Shown here one piece after another: positions 11,921 through 25,690 of a stretch of DNA of 64,000 nt. Source of the stretch: Campylorhamphus procurvoides (taxonomy: Eukaryota > Chordata > Aves > Passeriformes > Dendrocolaptidae). The notes below the pieces were generated by a model. The model was not told the DNA's origin. It did not search any database and saw only the letters and a list, made by a program, of their open reading frames with translations. Made by a program: the position numbers and the translations under genes. Numbering within the stretch: position 1 is the first letter of the stretch; every line of letters begins with the position of its first letter. Where the stretch lies: the NCBI GenBank assembly GCA_013396655.1, contig WBMV01000073.1:600387-664386 (forward strand), in the 5' to 3' direction.

Positions 11921-14900
11921 ACACATATACTGAAATTTCTACCTAACCTCCAGACATTTACAATCTAGCTGTTGCATTCAGCTTCAGAAAAGGTATTTCT
12001 TTGCTCAAAGCATCACCACGGGTTCCCATGCACAAATAGTTTGGACATGATATAATAACGACAGCGCTTCAGACCAGGCAGCCCCCAGATTTCACAGATG
12101 TGCTCTATAACTGGCTGCTACCCAAGCAGCAATTTACTCCCCTCAGAGCAGTACAAAGAGATTTCACCCAGAAAGTCAGGCCAGCCCCTCCCTTGGACTG
12201 CAGAACGCGGAGTACAAGCTGTGTTTGTCAGCACTGACCTGTGTGTTTTCAGCAGCAGCAAAAATAGATGGGGCATCATCCACAAGTAGTACCAGCTGGA
12301 GGGTCCTCAGAGACTGCACTATTTCCTTTTGTGCTTAGGGAGAAAGAAATACACAAAGAAACAATGGGAATAAATTCCACCTGTTGCTTGAGGACATGTT
12401 CAAGAGCTAATTAAGGCTCCTCTAGTCACAAGCCAGAAGGAATCAAACAGGAGGAGGAGCTGAGGGTCTGTGTAAGGTTTTCAACACACTAGGAAGTTCA
12501 AAGCACTGCTATTTAGATTCTGACATCTGGCCCACTTGGGTGATGCCTCTGAAGCTTGGAATTTACTCCTTCTCACTTTGATTTCCATATAAAAATATAT
12601 GTACTATGCAACTAAATGCCATTTAATAAGAGTTATATTGGCAATATCTAAGTCTGGTTTGTGTGTATGAGTTCCTTCTGCCCTATACCTTCATCATGCA
12701 TTACTCTATAGGTTAAATTAGAATTTCAGCAATATTCATGGTACCCCACTGCCTTAATGAGTTTAAACAGTTCAGTGAACTTGGATTTGTATAATTGAAT
12801 GCTCAGTTTGCTGATTCTCCATTGGTCTTGGTTCGTTCAGGCTAACAGAAGTGAAAATCAGTAAAAACTTATTTTTGGCACTAGAGGCAGTGGGTCTGAC
12901 TGAAAACAGAATAACAGGAGATTGACTGAAAAGGTTCCATTATTACATGGTCATTTTGAATGTTGAACTTCACTTTAAGCCAAAGAACATGCTAAAGAAA
13001 ATAAAGCTTGAATATATTGTTCCCACATTTGCAAACCACTAACATAGGAATATTTTTGAGCATCCTAAATATTCACCATTTTTGGCTATGACTTTATCTC
13101 AGTCACCATCTCCAATGCCAAGTTTATTTTTAAAGAGCAGTCTAGTTCCTGCTCCTTCAGGTTTTTGCAGACAGTTGTTTTGTTTTGCTCTTCCCATGCT
13201 ATGAAAAATCTGTCATTCAGTATTTAATTCTAGCACCTAACTGGCTCTCTTGAGACAACAGAGGAGCCTCCAACAAATATGAACCCATCAAGATCCCCAA
13301 GTAGGATAAAAAACCCCAAAGTGAAGGCTAAAGCAAAACAGCAGGTCAGGAAGCTCAAAGGCTTGTAGCATTGATTTCTTTGGCACGAAAAACACTGGCT
13401 TAGTCCAGTCTGTCCTCTGATTTAAAAGGAATTATCCTGAGGTAAAAATAAAGGAATGCAGTGGTGAATCAGGCTCATTGTGTAGATTCAGTACAAAGCT
13501 GAGATGAAGGCTGTGTGTGATGCAAGGTGTAAATGAACAACACGCGTGAGCAAGGCTTGATCCGTTCCTTATGGCACGTGTGAAACTTATCTCAGCTATT
13601 TGTCTGCACAGCTCCTCAGGCCACAAAAGACTCATCTATTTTCTAATAAAAACATTGAGCTGATACATAAAGACCTTGAAAAACCATTGGAGCCAAACAG
13701 TGCAGTGAGACTTCATCATCTCTCTGTCAAAATCTGGAAGAAGTCACTTTTAACTGGGGGGAATTTAAGGGTGCAAGCATGTGTTTGTCAATATGTATTT
13801 GAGAGAGGTTTGCTGTCCCTGCTTCTGCTCCTTCCTGTGATTGCCCAACAACTGCACTTCATTTCTTCAGCCTTTCTGAAGGTTTAAGGGCTGCTCCTGC
13901 TGCTGTTTCTTCTCTCCTCCTTGCTCTCTAAAGCAACAGCTCTTCCCTGTCCTGAATAACCTGCAGAAAGCAGGACTTTGGCTGGCCAGTCACACAGACT
14001 GCGAAGGTTCAGGTGGGGAGAGGCTGTGGGGAGAAACCAGACTGGGGAAGATCAGAGCTCATAAAGTCCGTAACAACAAATACTGCTCTTCTGTGCTTTG
14101 TATCCCCCAGGAAAGCTGTTGGCAGGTGACTCAGCCTGGCTCAGGCTGTTTTAAACTCTGCACTCTGTGCATCAGGCACCAGCACAAGCAAGGGGCTCAT
14201 CAGACCTTCTGGGTGTCCTGTAAGAGGACAATTGTATCCCATGGTAAGAGGGGTTGTCAATTAGACTGGCATTTTAGTGAATTGCCACACACATTGAGCA
14301 TTTTTAAGAGGGACCCATAAGGCAGAGACAACCAGAGAAGCACCCACTGGAATAGACAGAGCTTTTGCCCAAACACTGCAGTTTTTGGAGTTCTCTTTAA
14401 AGCACCAACCCTAATGGTATGTCTCTAGATGATGAGACGTGACTCCCTTTGAAATACATGAAGTACCTTGAAAATCACAGTTATGAGGACAATCAAAACC
14501 CTTCAAAGCTCAAAGAGCACATCATGGTTGCTTTAAGCATCAACTGACCTTTCCTTATGCAGGGAACTTCCCTGTGATGCTGGAGCAGTGGGATTAGCAG
14601 CACTGTCAGACTCACAGGGACCATGACCTGGGTGTACCCGAGACTCCCTGAGAGGCAAGTGACACTTCTTGAAGCAGCTTCCTGCCTTTACCTCTTCTGG
14701 AGATTTTCATATCTCACTATAATCTGGCTGAATTTTAAACAGAAACTTAGCTGAAAAGGGGCTTCTCACTGTGTTTCACAATACCTGGCACTGACTGCTC
14801 CAACAGTGAGCACAAACGCCCTAAGAAAAACACTAGTTCAGCCATAATTTCCTGTCTTTCTGTTTCTGCTTTTCGGGGTTATGCATACCATTACCTAGAG

Positions 14901-17900
14901 CTTAGCAGTGTTGTGAAAGACACTAACCAAGTGTAATGACTTGGGGAATTCAGCTCACTTTAGAGTTTCCAGAAATTTTTCTCCCCCAAGAAGTTTTTCC
15001 AGCTATTTTATAGGCAGCAGAAGGAAAAACAGTTTGCCCAGACAGCAGCAGTGTGAGCTATCTTTGGATCCGTGCTGTCAAATGCAGAAGGCATTTGCTG
15101 GGCAACTCTCAAAGTGTGCATACCACAAGATTTAATCAAGGAAACTCAAGTTCATGTCCTATTTTGCAAGAGGTATATTCCCCAAAAGGGCTGGGCACAC
15201 CTCCAGAGAAAACTCATCACTGCTGTGGAGCAAAATTGAGATGGCAAATGCTTTAAGGTTGGAAACATCCATGTGCTGCTCCTACCCTGCCTGGTGACCA
15301 CTGGCCCGCAGGGCTGAGACCACAGACTGTGCCCAGGCATTTGGAAACCGTGGGGCACTGGCTCTGCTTTCAGCATTGTGTCCCTGGCAGCAGCCCGTGC
15401 AAAGCCCCTTGGTGGTTCTTCTAAAAACTCAAGAAGATCCCTCAGACTTGTCAGATGTTGTGGCAAGTATTCTCAGCTTTTTTTTTTTTTCTTTTGTTAA
15501 GCAGAAAACTTGGATTTGGGAATGTCTGTTTAACTGGGAGACAGACTAATTTGAGAAGCCTGTTGTGTTCCACAAATGACATTAGGGTTATACCAACCCA
15601 ACTAGGAAAACTATCACAACTGAGAGACAGATTCTGTTATCTTTGCTCACTTGAACTAGCACTTCTATAAAAATAACCCCACGGAAGCTGACAGTTATTG
15701 AAAGAGAAAAAGATCAATATTAAAATAATACTCAAATAGCACTAGAATACCTCTTTTATAATACCAAAAATTAATGTCAAGTGTGATGATGACCGAAACT
15801 TATAAGGATCAAAATATGCTTCTTTTTAAAGGGAAAACATCTGCTCTGCTTTGTTTGTTCCCTGAACACTGTGAAAATAGTTGATTTTGCCTCAGGAGGT
15901 AGAAAAGGTTTCACTCCTCCAGTAATGCCTTCATTTTTCTCCTGACCCCTTGGATCATTTAATTGGGCTCCTTTTAAAGCCGGTCTGTAGGTAAACTGCA
16001 TGCAAAATTAGCCAGCTGGGTCCCCTGCCAAGAGTGTGTCATTTGGTATCTGTGAGTGCCAGCAGGGTCAGGCATGACACATGGTGCAGTTCTGAAAAGC
16101 AAACAACCTTAAGGTCCTGTCCATAAAACTGGGAACACGTTCAGGGCTGTATCGGGCTCTTTCAGCAGTTTCTCATGCATGACCAGAGGTGTGGATTTTA
16201 TGTGCAACTCATAAAGAAAACTCTCCAATTTGCACGCCACAAGCACTAGCAGGTGATGGCTCAGGGTAGCAGAGGAGGTGAAAAAAATTTTGGCAAAGAC
16301 ATTCAACTGTGTCTGCATGTAAAGAATACTCTTTTCCATTTAGTGCAGGCAGCAGTTGCCAAGTGATGGCTTAAGGAGCTAAGCAGCAAGTTAAAAATAC
16401 TGTTGGGAGTCACTTCTTCACATCCCAGCAGGACTAGCTCAGCCCCTTTGGGAGGCGAAATTTTAGGAATCTACTTGTAAGTGCATTTTAATTGCAATGA
16501 AATGCTCCAGCAGGACCCACCCTTCATTTTCAGTTCCAAGGGGGTGCTTTGCTTCACACAGACAGCAGAGAGTTAATGGTGCCCTGGCCATGCGGTTGCT
16601 GGCACAAAATCCTGGGTGGATTTTGCAGAAGGGTGTGTGTAAATGAGCTCCAGGCATCTCTGCAGCCAGATGGAAAGCCCTTGTAGTAGCAGAGCTGCAT
16701 TACACTGTGCTGGATGTTATCTGTGACCACTGGGTCTGCAGCAATGAGGCACACTGAGATTTATCTGGATCTCATGAACAGAGAAACAGTTTCCTGATCA
16801 CAGTAGAGTAACCTCATCATTATTATACCATCACTTCAGTCAGGTCACTCCTACCTGCAATATTTGCCTTGCCTTCCATTCATTTCCTTCCAAAATCCAG
16901 ATGAGACTCATGCATGTGATGAAGTGTTACCTGCCTGCACACGATGAGGAGCCATCAGAGGCTCCTGTTTCCACCAGTTGCCTTTGCTCTTCCCCCGGGT
17001 CAGTTTTGACTCTGCCACCACAGACTTGCCTGCTCCCTGAGGGTGTATTGCCAAGCCCTTTGTTGTTAAATAAATGCATTTATTTTATTTTATTTCACAC
17101 TTCATGTAGGAAAGAGAACATGGTAAACACTCATAAAACCAGTGATTTAGATCTATAGTGACATCATACCCTGGTCAGGACAGACCCAAAGCCAAGCCCC
17201 AGATGTGGGTCTCAGCAGCTCTGTATTCATCAAGCCCTCACATTGTACCTTCTCTCTGCCTCACACCACCCCTGCAAAATACATATCTAACACCTGTGCA
17301 CTTCCAAAGAGCCACAGGCAAAGGATGAGCAGGGAAACCTTGAAGGAGGTCACTATCCCAGGTACCCACACCACCTCTTACCACTGACATTTGGATTTGT
17401 GGATGCTTTACAGGCCACTGCTTTTTATTGCCAAGGTGTGGACAAACTGACAGGTTCAAAATATAAATAATTTCTATAAAGATTACAAAATCAGGAAATG
17501 TTACTCCTTTGTATTTTGGTATTTGAATCTTTCAGAGCCCCACTTCTAAGCTTTTGTTCCCAAGTAGCAACACTAGTAGCTCATCTGTGTGCTTGTTTAT
17601 GTAAAGTACATGGAAATGCCAACAAATTCATCAATTCCAGAAGCCAGAGATTTAAGAAAAACACCACGTATTGTGAGACTCTCAACAGTCATAAGACTTG
17701 GATGTTTTGAATGATGGAGTTTCCACCACTTCCACTGGAGACTCCTCCAAGGCAGGTCCCGTATACTCATGTTGCTGTTACTCAGCAGTTTTGTATTTTC
17801 ACTACAAAACCACTCCTTTCATATCATTCTTGATATCCCATACAGAGGAAATCCAAAGTATGGAGGTTTCTCAATTCTCCATAACACTTAGGAATATGAG

Positions 17901-18799
17901 ATTAACACATTCATGTGGTCCACTTAAGGTTATCACATGATTGCCTTCAGGAAATGAAAGAGGCCAGAGCTTTTACACATTTTTAAGCGTATACAAAAAT
18001 AATTATTAAAAAAGACCCCTCTCAAATCTTCTCATTTAACAAAGAAGATATTGTTTGGAAGACAGAAAATAAATTAATTTTCTACTATGACCTCATTAAG
18101 ATTGGATTTAAGTTCCAACCCAAAAGAATTTTAGAACAACATCAGTCTCCTGCCCTTAAATCTCCATCTATTGAAGCTGGTCTATTTATTAATTTCCCTG
18201 CTGGAGAGCATATTTTGACTGGCCTGCGAGCTGAGCAGACAGTCTCTCCCCAAAAGCTCACACACGAGGGCCGTTTCCTTCTTCATTTCTTCTCAGTAAA
18301 AAGGGTGTTTCCAACCATATCATTTTGAATCAAAGCACTCTTGCCTCAGACACAATTGTTCACTTTGATGGACAGATGGGGATTTGATCCAGACCCAAGA
18401 AAACAAAAAAGCAGAAAGGGCAGTGCCTCTCTTATCTTCAATGAATGAACAAGATTAGCCATAACCTGTTCTCTTCTCACCATACAACAAATCCAGTGTG
18501 TGCTTCCAGCACAGCCACAGATTCACATCTTGTAATTTTTAATACAAGACATATACAGCCTGAGGGAACAAATTACTCTTCTGTATTCAACATGCTTCAG
18601 TGCTTTCGGAGGCCTGTGCTTGAGAAATATACTTACTTGGCTTGGCAGGAAAAGCCTTTGAAAACAAAGGAGAGGGCTCTCTGCGATGAAAGTCAAGTTC
18701 ATCCCAAAAGCAACAAAAGAAAACAGTTTGGGAAGTTGGACAGGCTCTGGCAGAAAATTGTCAAGACACGAGTTCACTTTCTAAGTGGCACTGTGCAGC

Positions 18800-18845
18800 A
18801 AATTGGTTTTCTGTGCAATCCCAAATTGGTTTTCTCTGCAATCCC
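18800..18845 (+). repeat. Two-copy direct tandem repeat, 23-bp unit
   Basis: Copy 1 is 18800-18822 and copy 2 is 18823-18845; they touch directly and differ at a single base (G versus C in 'ttttctNtgcaatccc'). This is a recent local duplication. An A/C-rich low-complexity tract begins about 20 bp further on, and the pair lies inside a 186-codon open frame (18445-19005) that I do not accept as coding. Confidence 0.9.
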
Positions 18846-20127
18846 AAAGCATGACTGTCTTAGGAAAAAAAAAACAAACCAACAAACAAAAAACCCAACA
18901 GAAAAACCAACAAGAAACCAACCAAAACACAAACCCCCCACCCAGTCTGGAATGGGCAGGGCTCTGTATCCCAGCTTTCCCATTGGGAACCTGGAGCTGA
19001 GCTGATAGAATGTGGGAGCCCTTCTCATCCCTCTCCCCTTTTCTGTCTCTCTGCTGTTAAAATCTTGGTTTGTCAGGAGAGGCATTATTTTCTCTTATGA
19101 AAGTGCATGAGGGATGGGATCTCAAATGCTACTGAAATAAAAACACCAATGGGAGATGAAAAGGGTGTGGATCTCTCTAAATCAGCCCGAGTGGGCTCGG
19201 CGTGGTACCCTGGGCAGCTGTGCCAGCCGTGTGTGCACCAAATGCCAGCAGTGCTGCCCTCCACCCCCAGCGTGGCCACGCAGCAACCAGGGGGTTTGAA
19301 AAGTTACAGGGTTTGAGAGATCATAATTGTTTCATTCAGCATGAGTGGGTTTGAGCCTATAAAAGCAGTGAAAACTAGAAACTCACCCTGTCTCAAAAAA
19401 GAAAAGATTAAAGAACGAAAGAAAGAAAAGAGATTTGTGTGTCATGGCCTGACTTCAGAAACAAAAACCCACAAACAGCAAATTTATTTTTACTGAGCAA
19501 GGAGGGTGGGGGCTTTTCATATTGAATATCTGACCAATCAAATGAGATGCTCCATTTGAATTTGCTTTCCTCCAGGCTTTGCCACATGAAGATTTCTATA
19601 GGACTGCAAATGTCAAATGCAGAAATTGTTTCTATTTCTCTGCCTGCAGTAATCCCTGCTAACTGATCTCTAGGACTTTTACTTTTTTGAATAATTGCTC
19701 TTCATAAGAACCTTTTTCAAGAAAAATCCAATTACAAAGACTGCTGCTTTTCTGTTTTCCAGAACTGTTTTCAAATATTATATAACTCTATTTCCATTTT
19801 AAATGGTCCAACTGAAAATATCAACATATTACTGCTTATGCTGCATCTGTTCAGAACATAATTTCAGGTTTTGGCAATTGAATATTTTTGTTTTCCACCT
19901 CTGCTGGAAGGGCAGGAGGGTTTCCAATTTCTTAACCCTCTTATGCATTTCAGTCCAATATTCAAGTCCAAACTACAGTCTGATCTTCTCTAAAAAAGGT
20001 AACCTGGTTCTAGAAGCCTCTCTTCCTAAACAGTTCTGTGGGTTTGGAAACAATGCAGGTTGTATTTTCCAGTTTACAAGTAATAAAGTGCAACTTCCAG
20101 GAAGGAAACCTGGGATAAAGTATCCTG

Positions 20128-20159
20128 TCATCTCTCTGTAGAGGTTCTGGTATATTCAT
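20128..20159 (-). CDS. Candidate terminal coding exon (hypothetical)
   Basis: On the minus strand a good acceptor (pyrimidine-rich tract ending 'ttgttctgcag') stands just before 20159. Joined in phase to the candidate exon at 20243-20560, the frame continues for ten codons (DEYTRTSTER) and then reaches TGA at 20128-20130. The intron between them would be 83 bp (20160-20242), short but within the range seen in birds. A minus-strand AATAAA at 19483-19488 could end the transcript. I do not recognise the peptide. Splice-like sites and short open frames are frequent by chance in this kind of DNA, so this is a hypothesis. Confidence 0.15.
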
Positions 20160-20242
20160 CTGCAGAACAAAGTATGCAAAAATATAAACAGACACCAAAT
20201 GTCATTTTAGTGCAGATACTCTTGCATGGGAAATGACAATAC

Positions 20243-20560
20243 CTTTGTTGTTAGTTTGTGGCTGTGCTTCTCTTTCTCTAAGTGCAATGTTTTCCAGTCT
20301 GTCCTGAAAATCTGAATTCACAGACAGACAAATTCTATCAAGTATCTTTCCTGCTAAAACTGTTATAATAACAAAGAAAATGCATACACAAAAGTTTACA
20401 TACATGGTACTAACTAACACAGACTCAAAAAAATCTTTCAAAAATAGTGTATATCCTCCCTGCAGTGAATTTGAGTTTGTCTGGCCTGTAACTAAAGTCC
20501 CTTGACACTCCGGTTTTATGAGGGTGTGATGTAGTGGTAGACCAGGACCATACTGATGAT
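20243..20560 (-). CDS. Candidate internal coding exon with one membrane segment (hypothetical)
   Basis: The minus strand has an acceptor 'ttcttctgatttag' just above 20560 and a donor AAAG|GTATTG at 20243. Only one frame is open through all 318 bp (phase 1 in, phase 1 out, 105 whole codons). It contains a hydrophobic run near the middle, 'NFCVCIFFVIITVLAG', long enough to cross a membrane, followed by a charged, cytoplasm-like tail with 'DRLENIALREREAQPQ'. I do not recognise a family. Open runs of about 100 codons are expected several times in 64 kb by chance; the only extra support is the pair of splice signals and the in-phase continuation to a stop in the next candidate exon. Confidence 0.18.
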
Positions 20561-23129
20561 CTAAATCAGAAGAACCAGCATGTTTTTCATTTCAGAAGCA
20601 AAAAAAAAAGTTTGTGAGAGAAAGTTTGCCAGTTTCAGCACTTCCTGGCCGCCAAGAACATTTACTGAAAATCAATGGTCTGTCCAAAACCTAATGTGAG
20701 CAGGAGTTGGAGTGCAGCTGTTCAGAATCTATACCGCTTCCTAGGCAGAGTTTCTAAGCTCTTTCAGTCCTTTACAATAATAAAAATGATTAATGGTCTC
20801 AAACACTGTGAACCAAGTGTTTTGAAGTGTAACCTGCTACTTGTAATGCACTCAGTATTTCTGATCTGTGTTGTGCTGGCACACGGCGCCTCGGGAAGTT
20901 CAGGGTAAAAGGGGCAATGTTTGAAATGAGCGAAGGGAAGCTCGGCATGTCTGAGGGCAAAATCATTTTCTCCCAAACCAAGATATTATTTTCCATCAAT
21001 TCACAGAGGTCAAAGAATAAGTGACTATAAATATATATATAAATAGCAATTGTTTTCTATAAACACGTTCAAAGAGAGCAATGTGGATCCCTCACAGCAT
21101 CTTATCAGTAAAATGATCCCCCTCATTCAGTGTTCTAAAGGGACATCAACTTGTTTTGGAGAAACACAAAGTGTTGGGTTTTTCTCAAAAACTGTGCAGC
21201 AGAAAGAGGCTCAAAAACTTCATGGAACAACTTCCTCCATCTGGACCTTCCACATTCCTCTCCCTCTCATAAGTACAACGCTTAGAGCCAGTTTGATCTA
21301 CATCAAGAGCTGGCAGATTCATGTAAACCATGAACCCCAGTGCAGCCCAGTCTGTCACTGGTGCCCAGCAGCCACCCATACCTGCTGTGTGGTCACACAG
21401 GTCCCTGTGGGGCACCTTGCTGTGCACCAAGCCCATCTCCAGCCCCCACACCCCCAACCCCCAGCACTGCTTGCCCCGAGGCTGCAATTGCACAACCACC
21501 TTGCTCTGAAGGACTGGGCTCAAGCCCAACATGTCACTTGGCACCCTGTTTATCCCGGCTTGTTTGCTCATGCCCTGTACCAAACTCAAGCAAGCAGATG
21601 GATGAGTTTGGAATGCAGCTATTTCCAGATACCATCAGCACCCTGAATGTATTAATAGGCCTTAACTGCCCTGACCAGTCTCACCCGGGATGGCCACCCA
21701 CAGCCCCTGCCCATGGCCCAAAATCTCCATTCAAGCTCATCCCCGGGGTATCCTGCCCTGATTTGGGCTAGAGATGTTTGTATTTCCAGCCTTCATGCTC
21801 TAGGTGGTTCATCTCTGGTCTTCTCTTTGCCCCCTCCTGCCCCCACCTGAGGGGGCTTTTTGGGTGGATGCTGGACCTGGTTTATTTCTCCTCTCAGCTG
21901 GGGCTCTCAACAGACCTCATTGTCAGCATCCATCACTGCCTGCGCTGGGGTCACCTTCCCTTAGGAATCTATGGGCATTTTCTGCTCCCTGGAAAGCATA
22001 ACATTTAAATAAAAAGTCATTAGAGATGGAAAATCACCTACAAAATACAGCAGAATGGGGGGAAGTTTGACCACTGGATTGGCTCTTCTGGATCCCATCA
22101 ACTTGTACTTCCCTGTCTTCTTGTTGGGTGCAGTGGAAGCTTGGGAAAGCATTACAAGGAACACTCAGTTAACATTTACAGGGAGGTAATGTGCCAAGTT
22201 GCTTTATGAAACTTCCAACTTTAAATTTACAGGCCTTATATGCAATATTATTTGGGGGACAGCATATTGTATTCATTAGATATTTAAAAACAGTATAAAC
22301 AAGGCAGTAGAAGTACTTAAGTTGCTGCAAGCCAGATGGAGATCTTATCATGATACCTCCCACAATTTGGAATAACCACTTTTTGAAAGCCCCGAGTTAT
22401 TCTGCTCATAGCGTGGCGGATGAGGGAATCTCCTGGGTCAGCACCGAGCTGTGCCATGGAGGGCAGGGATTTTCTTGTCCCCTCTCTCTGCCAAGGAAGG
22501 ACACAAAGTGCTGCCTCCAGCCTGAGCAGTCAGCACTAATGTACAGAAGCAGAAGGTGCACGCAGGCTTAAACAAAAACAAAGTAAAAATTAGACCATGT
22601 AAAGTCACATTTTTGGAGCATAAGGGAACATTTTAGTCTAATTATCTTCTTGAGCACAGAAAGAAAAGGAAACATTTTACCAGAGTCAGTTTTAAAAAGA
22701 ATTATCCTAGGTAAATTGATCTGCAGAGAATTGCTCCCAAAACTATAAATCATATTGATTTCCTTGCTTTACACTTCTAAGGGATGACCAATGAGTTATT
22801 GGAAGGGTGCACAGAGCCCTCGGCCTCACAGATTGAGGATGTGGCTTATTCCTGCCTGTAATATGGATTTGCAAGATGCAAATGATCTCTGTCATAATAA
22901 ACAGAAGGGGAATTATTGTGTTCTTGACCAAAAAATTGAGAATAGACTGTTAGATTTCCTAGCGTTCCCTGACTAGATCTGATTTTCTTGAATTTCACTG
23001 TATTTGCATAGGAGTTAGGAAAGAACATTTATTCTCTTAACTTGGAGTGGATCTTTACAGCTTGTAACCCCCATGCAATAAAAGATACAAAAATATCTCC
23101 TTTGGTACTTTTCAGTTCTTCAGCATATA

Positions 23130-23480
23130 ATGCCCTGCCCTTGCATTAATTTGAAAAACAAATTGAAAAGTTCAACAACTACTAATGATGGGAAGCTAGC
23201 AAAACGCTGCTATGCAACTATTGCATTCTCAGGGTGGTTTGAAACACTTTAAAGCCATGGTTTGGAGCAATTTTTAAAATATTGTGTTAAGTTTCCTAAT
23301 TAAAGTTTCGCGGCAGCCAGACTGACTTATCTGAACAGAGAGATTGGTTTGGCAGAATTGACTCATGGTCATTCTACCTGACAGCATTCCCTTTTGTGGG
23401 AATGTAACTCTCACTGTGAAAATGTTGTACTAAGCAAACCTTAGTTCCGCTCGTAAATCAGTCCGATGAAAGGTTTGAAA
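23130..23480. promoter_or_regulatory. Candidate conserved non-coding element
   Basis: A repeat-free AT-rich stretch with unusual retention of CpG ('ttcgcggc', 'ttccgctcgtaaa', 'gtccgatg'), a CTAATTAAAG homeodomain core and a small imperfect palindrome, ATTCCC-n6-GGGAAT, near 23385-23402. The composition is enhancer-like; function is inferred only. Confidence 0.2.
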
Positions 23481-25389
23481 GGCTGTTTCTATGGTGCAGT
23501 TAAATTACACTCCAAGTACAACTGAATTTGTCCCTACTTTTCCATCAAGTATAATGGGACTTAAAGAAACGTTCTCTAAAGATAGGGAACAGTTTAGAAA
23601 GCCAGATGAGAATTCTTGAAAGAAAGTAGATAGAACTTAGGTAAACATTCTCTGGGTTTAAAATAACAGACTGAAGCATTTGTCTTTGATTATCAATTTT
23701 AATGTACATAATAATGAGATTCATTCCAGGCAGGACAGGCATGCTAAAAAAGTTGTGGAGGGCTTGCATTCAGATTCCTAGAATCAAACTCCTCCTTACA
23801 GTCAAAATACTGCAATGTAAAGCTGGAAAAAGGATGGCTTTTGATTCATATGTGAATGAACTTCCCAAATACTTGTAATTCTACAAGATAAATTAAATGG
23901 AAGATTTCTAGAAGACTAGTCAGGCTCTCTGTACCAGCGTTGCTGCTGAGCTGCTGCTGCTGCTCCAGCAAAGGCACTTTGATGATCTTGTATCAAAGCC
24001 TAACCAGTGCCTAATTTGGAGCCCACCCAAAACTCAGCTTTTTTTGGCTTACTACGACATCAGCTACCTGGAGACAGATGCAACTTTATATGGGTCAGAA
24101 GCAACTTCAGTGATGGCCCCGAGTTACGTTTTGCCTCATACACACTGCTCCAGTCATAATGAAACAGAGCCAAACGCTGTAATTCATGAGTAGCTCTGCC
24201 AGTCTATGGAATTCATAAGTCTTCCCTGAGGAGGAAGCTGATAGCTACAAAATGTTTCACCTGAAGTGTAAAAAAAGAGAGAAAAAAGCCAAGGACCCAT
24301 GAGAAAATAACTGTACAAATCCCTTCCGTTTTACTTCACAGCCACATGAGTGGGTCATGTGTCTTCCTTTTGGACCACAAATACATAGTATTTTCAAAGG
24401 GAATGTGCTTTTATTAAAAATTAATACAAGTTTTCTCAATCAGACTTAGAATACGCATACTGATTAGAACTGAATATTGGTTATTTCTCAGCTCTGATGT
24501 ACTGTAAAAAAGCCACCACAATCCTGCACCTCCTCTCCAAACGGATTAATGTTAGAATTCTTCCCAGTTAATTTTTTATTATTATTATTACTAGTAATTT
24601 AAATAACATCAAACTTTAAGATACTGCTCTAGCTCAGTGTCAGGTTTTCAAATCTCTCCTGCAGACCATCATTCCTCCCACCAGCAGAGCCATGGCCATT
24701 CCCATATTCCAAGCTGGGTTCATCACTGTATGTGCTGAAGTGAGGCAGCAGGAACCACATATTGGCATCTGATGCTTCATGCAAAGCTGAGAAAGGCAGA
24801 ACAACACAAGAATTTTGCTCTCCCGTGATGTTATTAAAAGGGGTATTGAAAAAAACTCTTAAGAAAAAGACCAAAATGGTCACAAAACTTACTCATTTTA
24901 ATGAAAATGTCATTGTAATACCTTTCCATGCAAATTAATTGCTGTGCAGCTGTGCTCACAGGTGGAATTCAGTTTATTCCTATTGTTAGAGCAGGCTGCA
25001 GCAAGAGTGGCAAGATCCCAGCCCACAACAAATCACACATTTTCTGTCAATGGATGTATGACTGGTGAAATTTCATTGTCTTCATAGTACAAAATATTTT
25101 TCTGCTAAAGCACGAGGAAACAGGAAGGATGGAGTAGAGGGATCGTTTGTTTCTACAGGAGAAATTCCAAGCAAAATAGTGTGAGGGTATTTAAAAAAAA
25201 AAAAAGTAAAAAATTCTGGTTTTTTTCATTTCAAGCCAGTAGTGGAAATTGATTAATGAAGCCCGTCTGCAGCCCGCACAAAGGGCCAGATCTTCAGTTA
25301 ATATTAAATAGCAAACTTTTACTTTTGAAAACCAGAGGGAGGAAGGGGACTTAAAACCAAAAAACAAACAGGCATATTTGATCATTTAG

Positions 25390-25690
25390 TGGTGAATAGA
25401 TCAGGCGCTCCTCAGTTGCAGGGTTTTATTTTTGTGCATTGTGTCAATGATTGGAAACCATATGTTTTAAGACCAGCTTCAATAGTATCAGTAGCTACAG
25501 TCGTCCTCTCGGATTACTTTTTACTGCCTGCCTAATTTTGAGCTTTAATAGCTAACATGCACTTTGTTTATCAGTTACAAATGTTCTGAATGTTGATGAA
25601 ACAGGCTAAACAACACATATTGCCTTATCATCAGTACTAAAGACCGAGATGAAATGTGTTTAATGTTATGGCCTGTGACTTTGTGAAGAA
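25390..25690. promoter_or_regulatory. Candidate conserved non-coding element
   Basis: An AT-rich segment with a forkhead-type core (TTGTTTAT near 25565-25572), GATA cores ('ccttatcatcag'), a TGTCAATGATTGG stretch and two CpGs in 'gtcgtcctctcgg'. It lies about 4 kb upstream of the CpG island. No interspersed repeat is recognisable. Conservation is not measurable here. Confidence 0.25.

Larger units (their letters stand above)
8633..20127. other. Long non-coding tract, no gene recognised
   Basis: The tract is mostly AT-rich, with slightly GC-richer islands near 10.4-10.9 kb and 15.2-15.4 kb that lack CpG enrichment. It contains simple purine-rich runs (9410-9450; 9557-9585; 19386-19432), a short AGAC tetranucleotide run (about 9678-9694), a T-run (15478-15491) and an A/C-rich low-complexity tract (18865-18940). 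Two parts look like conserved non-coding elements and are listed separately. No open frame here shows a recognisable protein domain, and most have a competing open frame or non-ATG starts. Confidence 0.6.

Noticed and set aside
18445..19005. 186-codon plus-strand open frame
   Set aside because: It runs through a local tandem duplication and an A/C-rich low-complexity tract, and the opposite strand is open there too.
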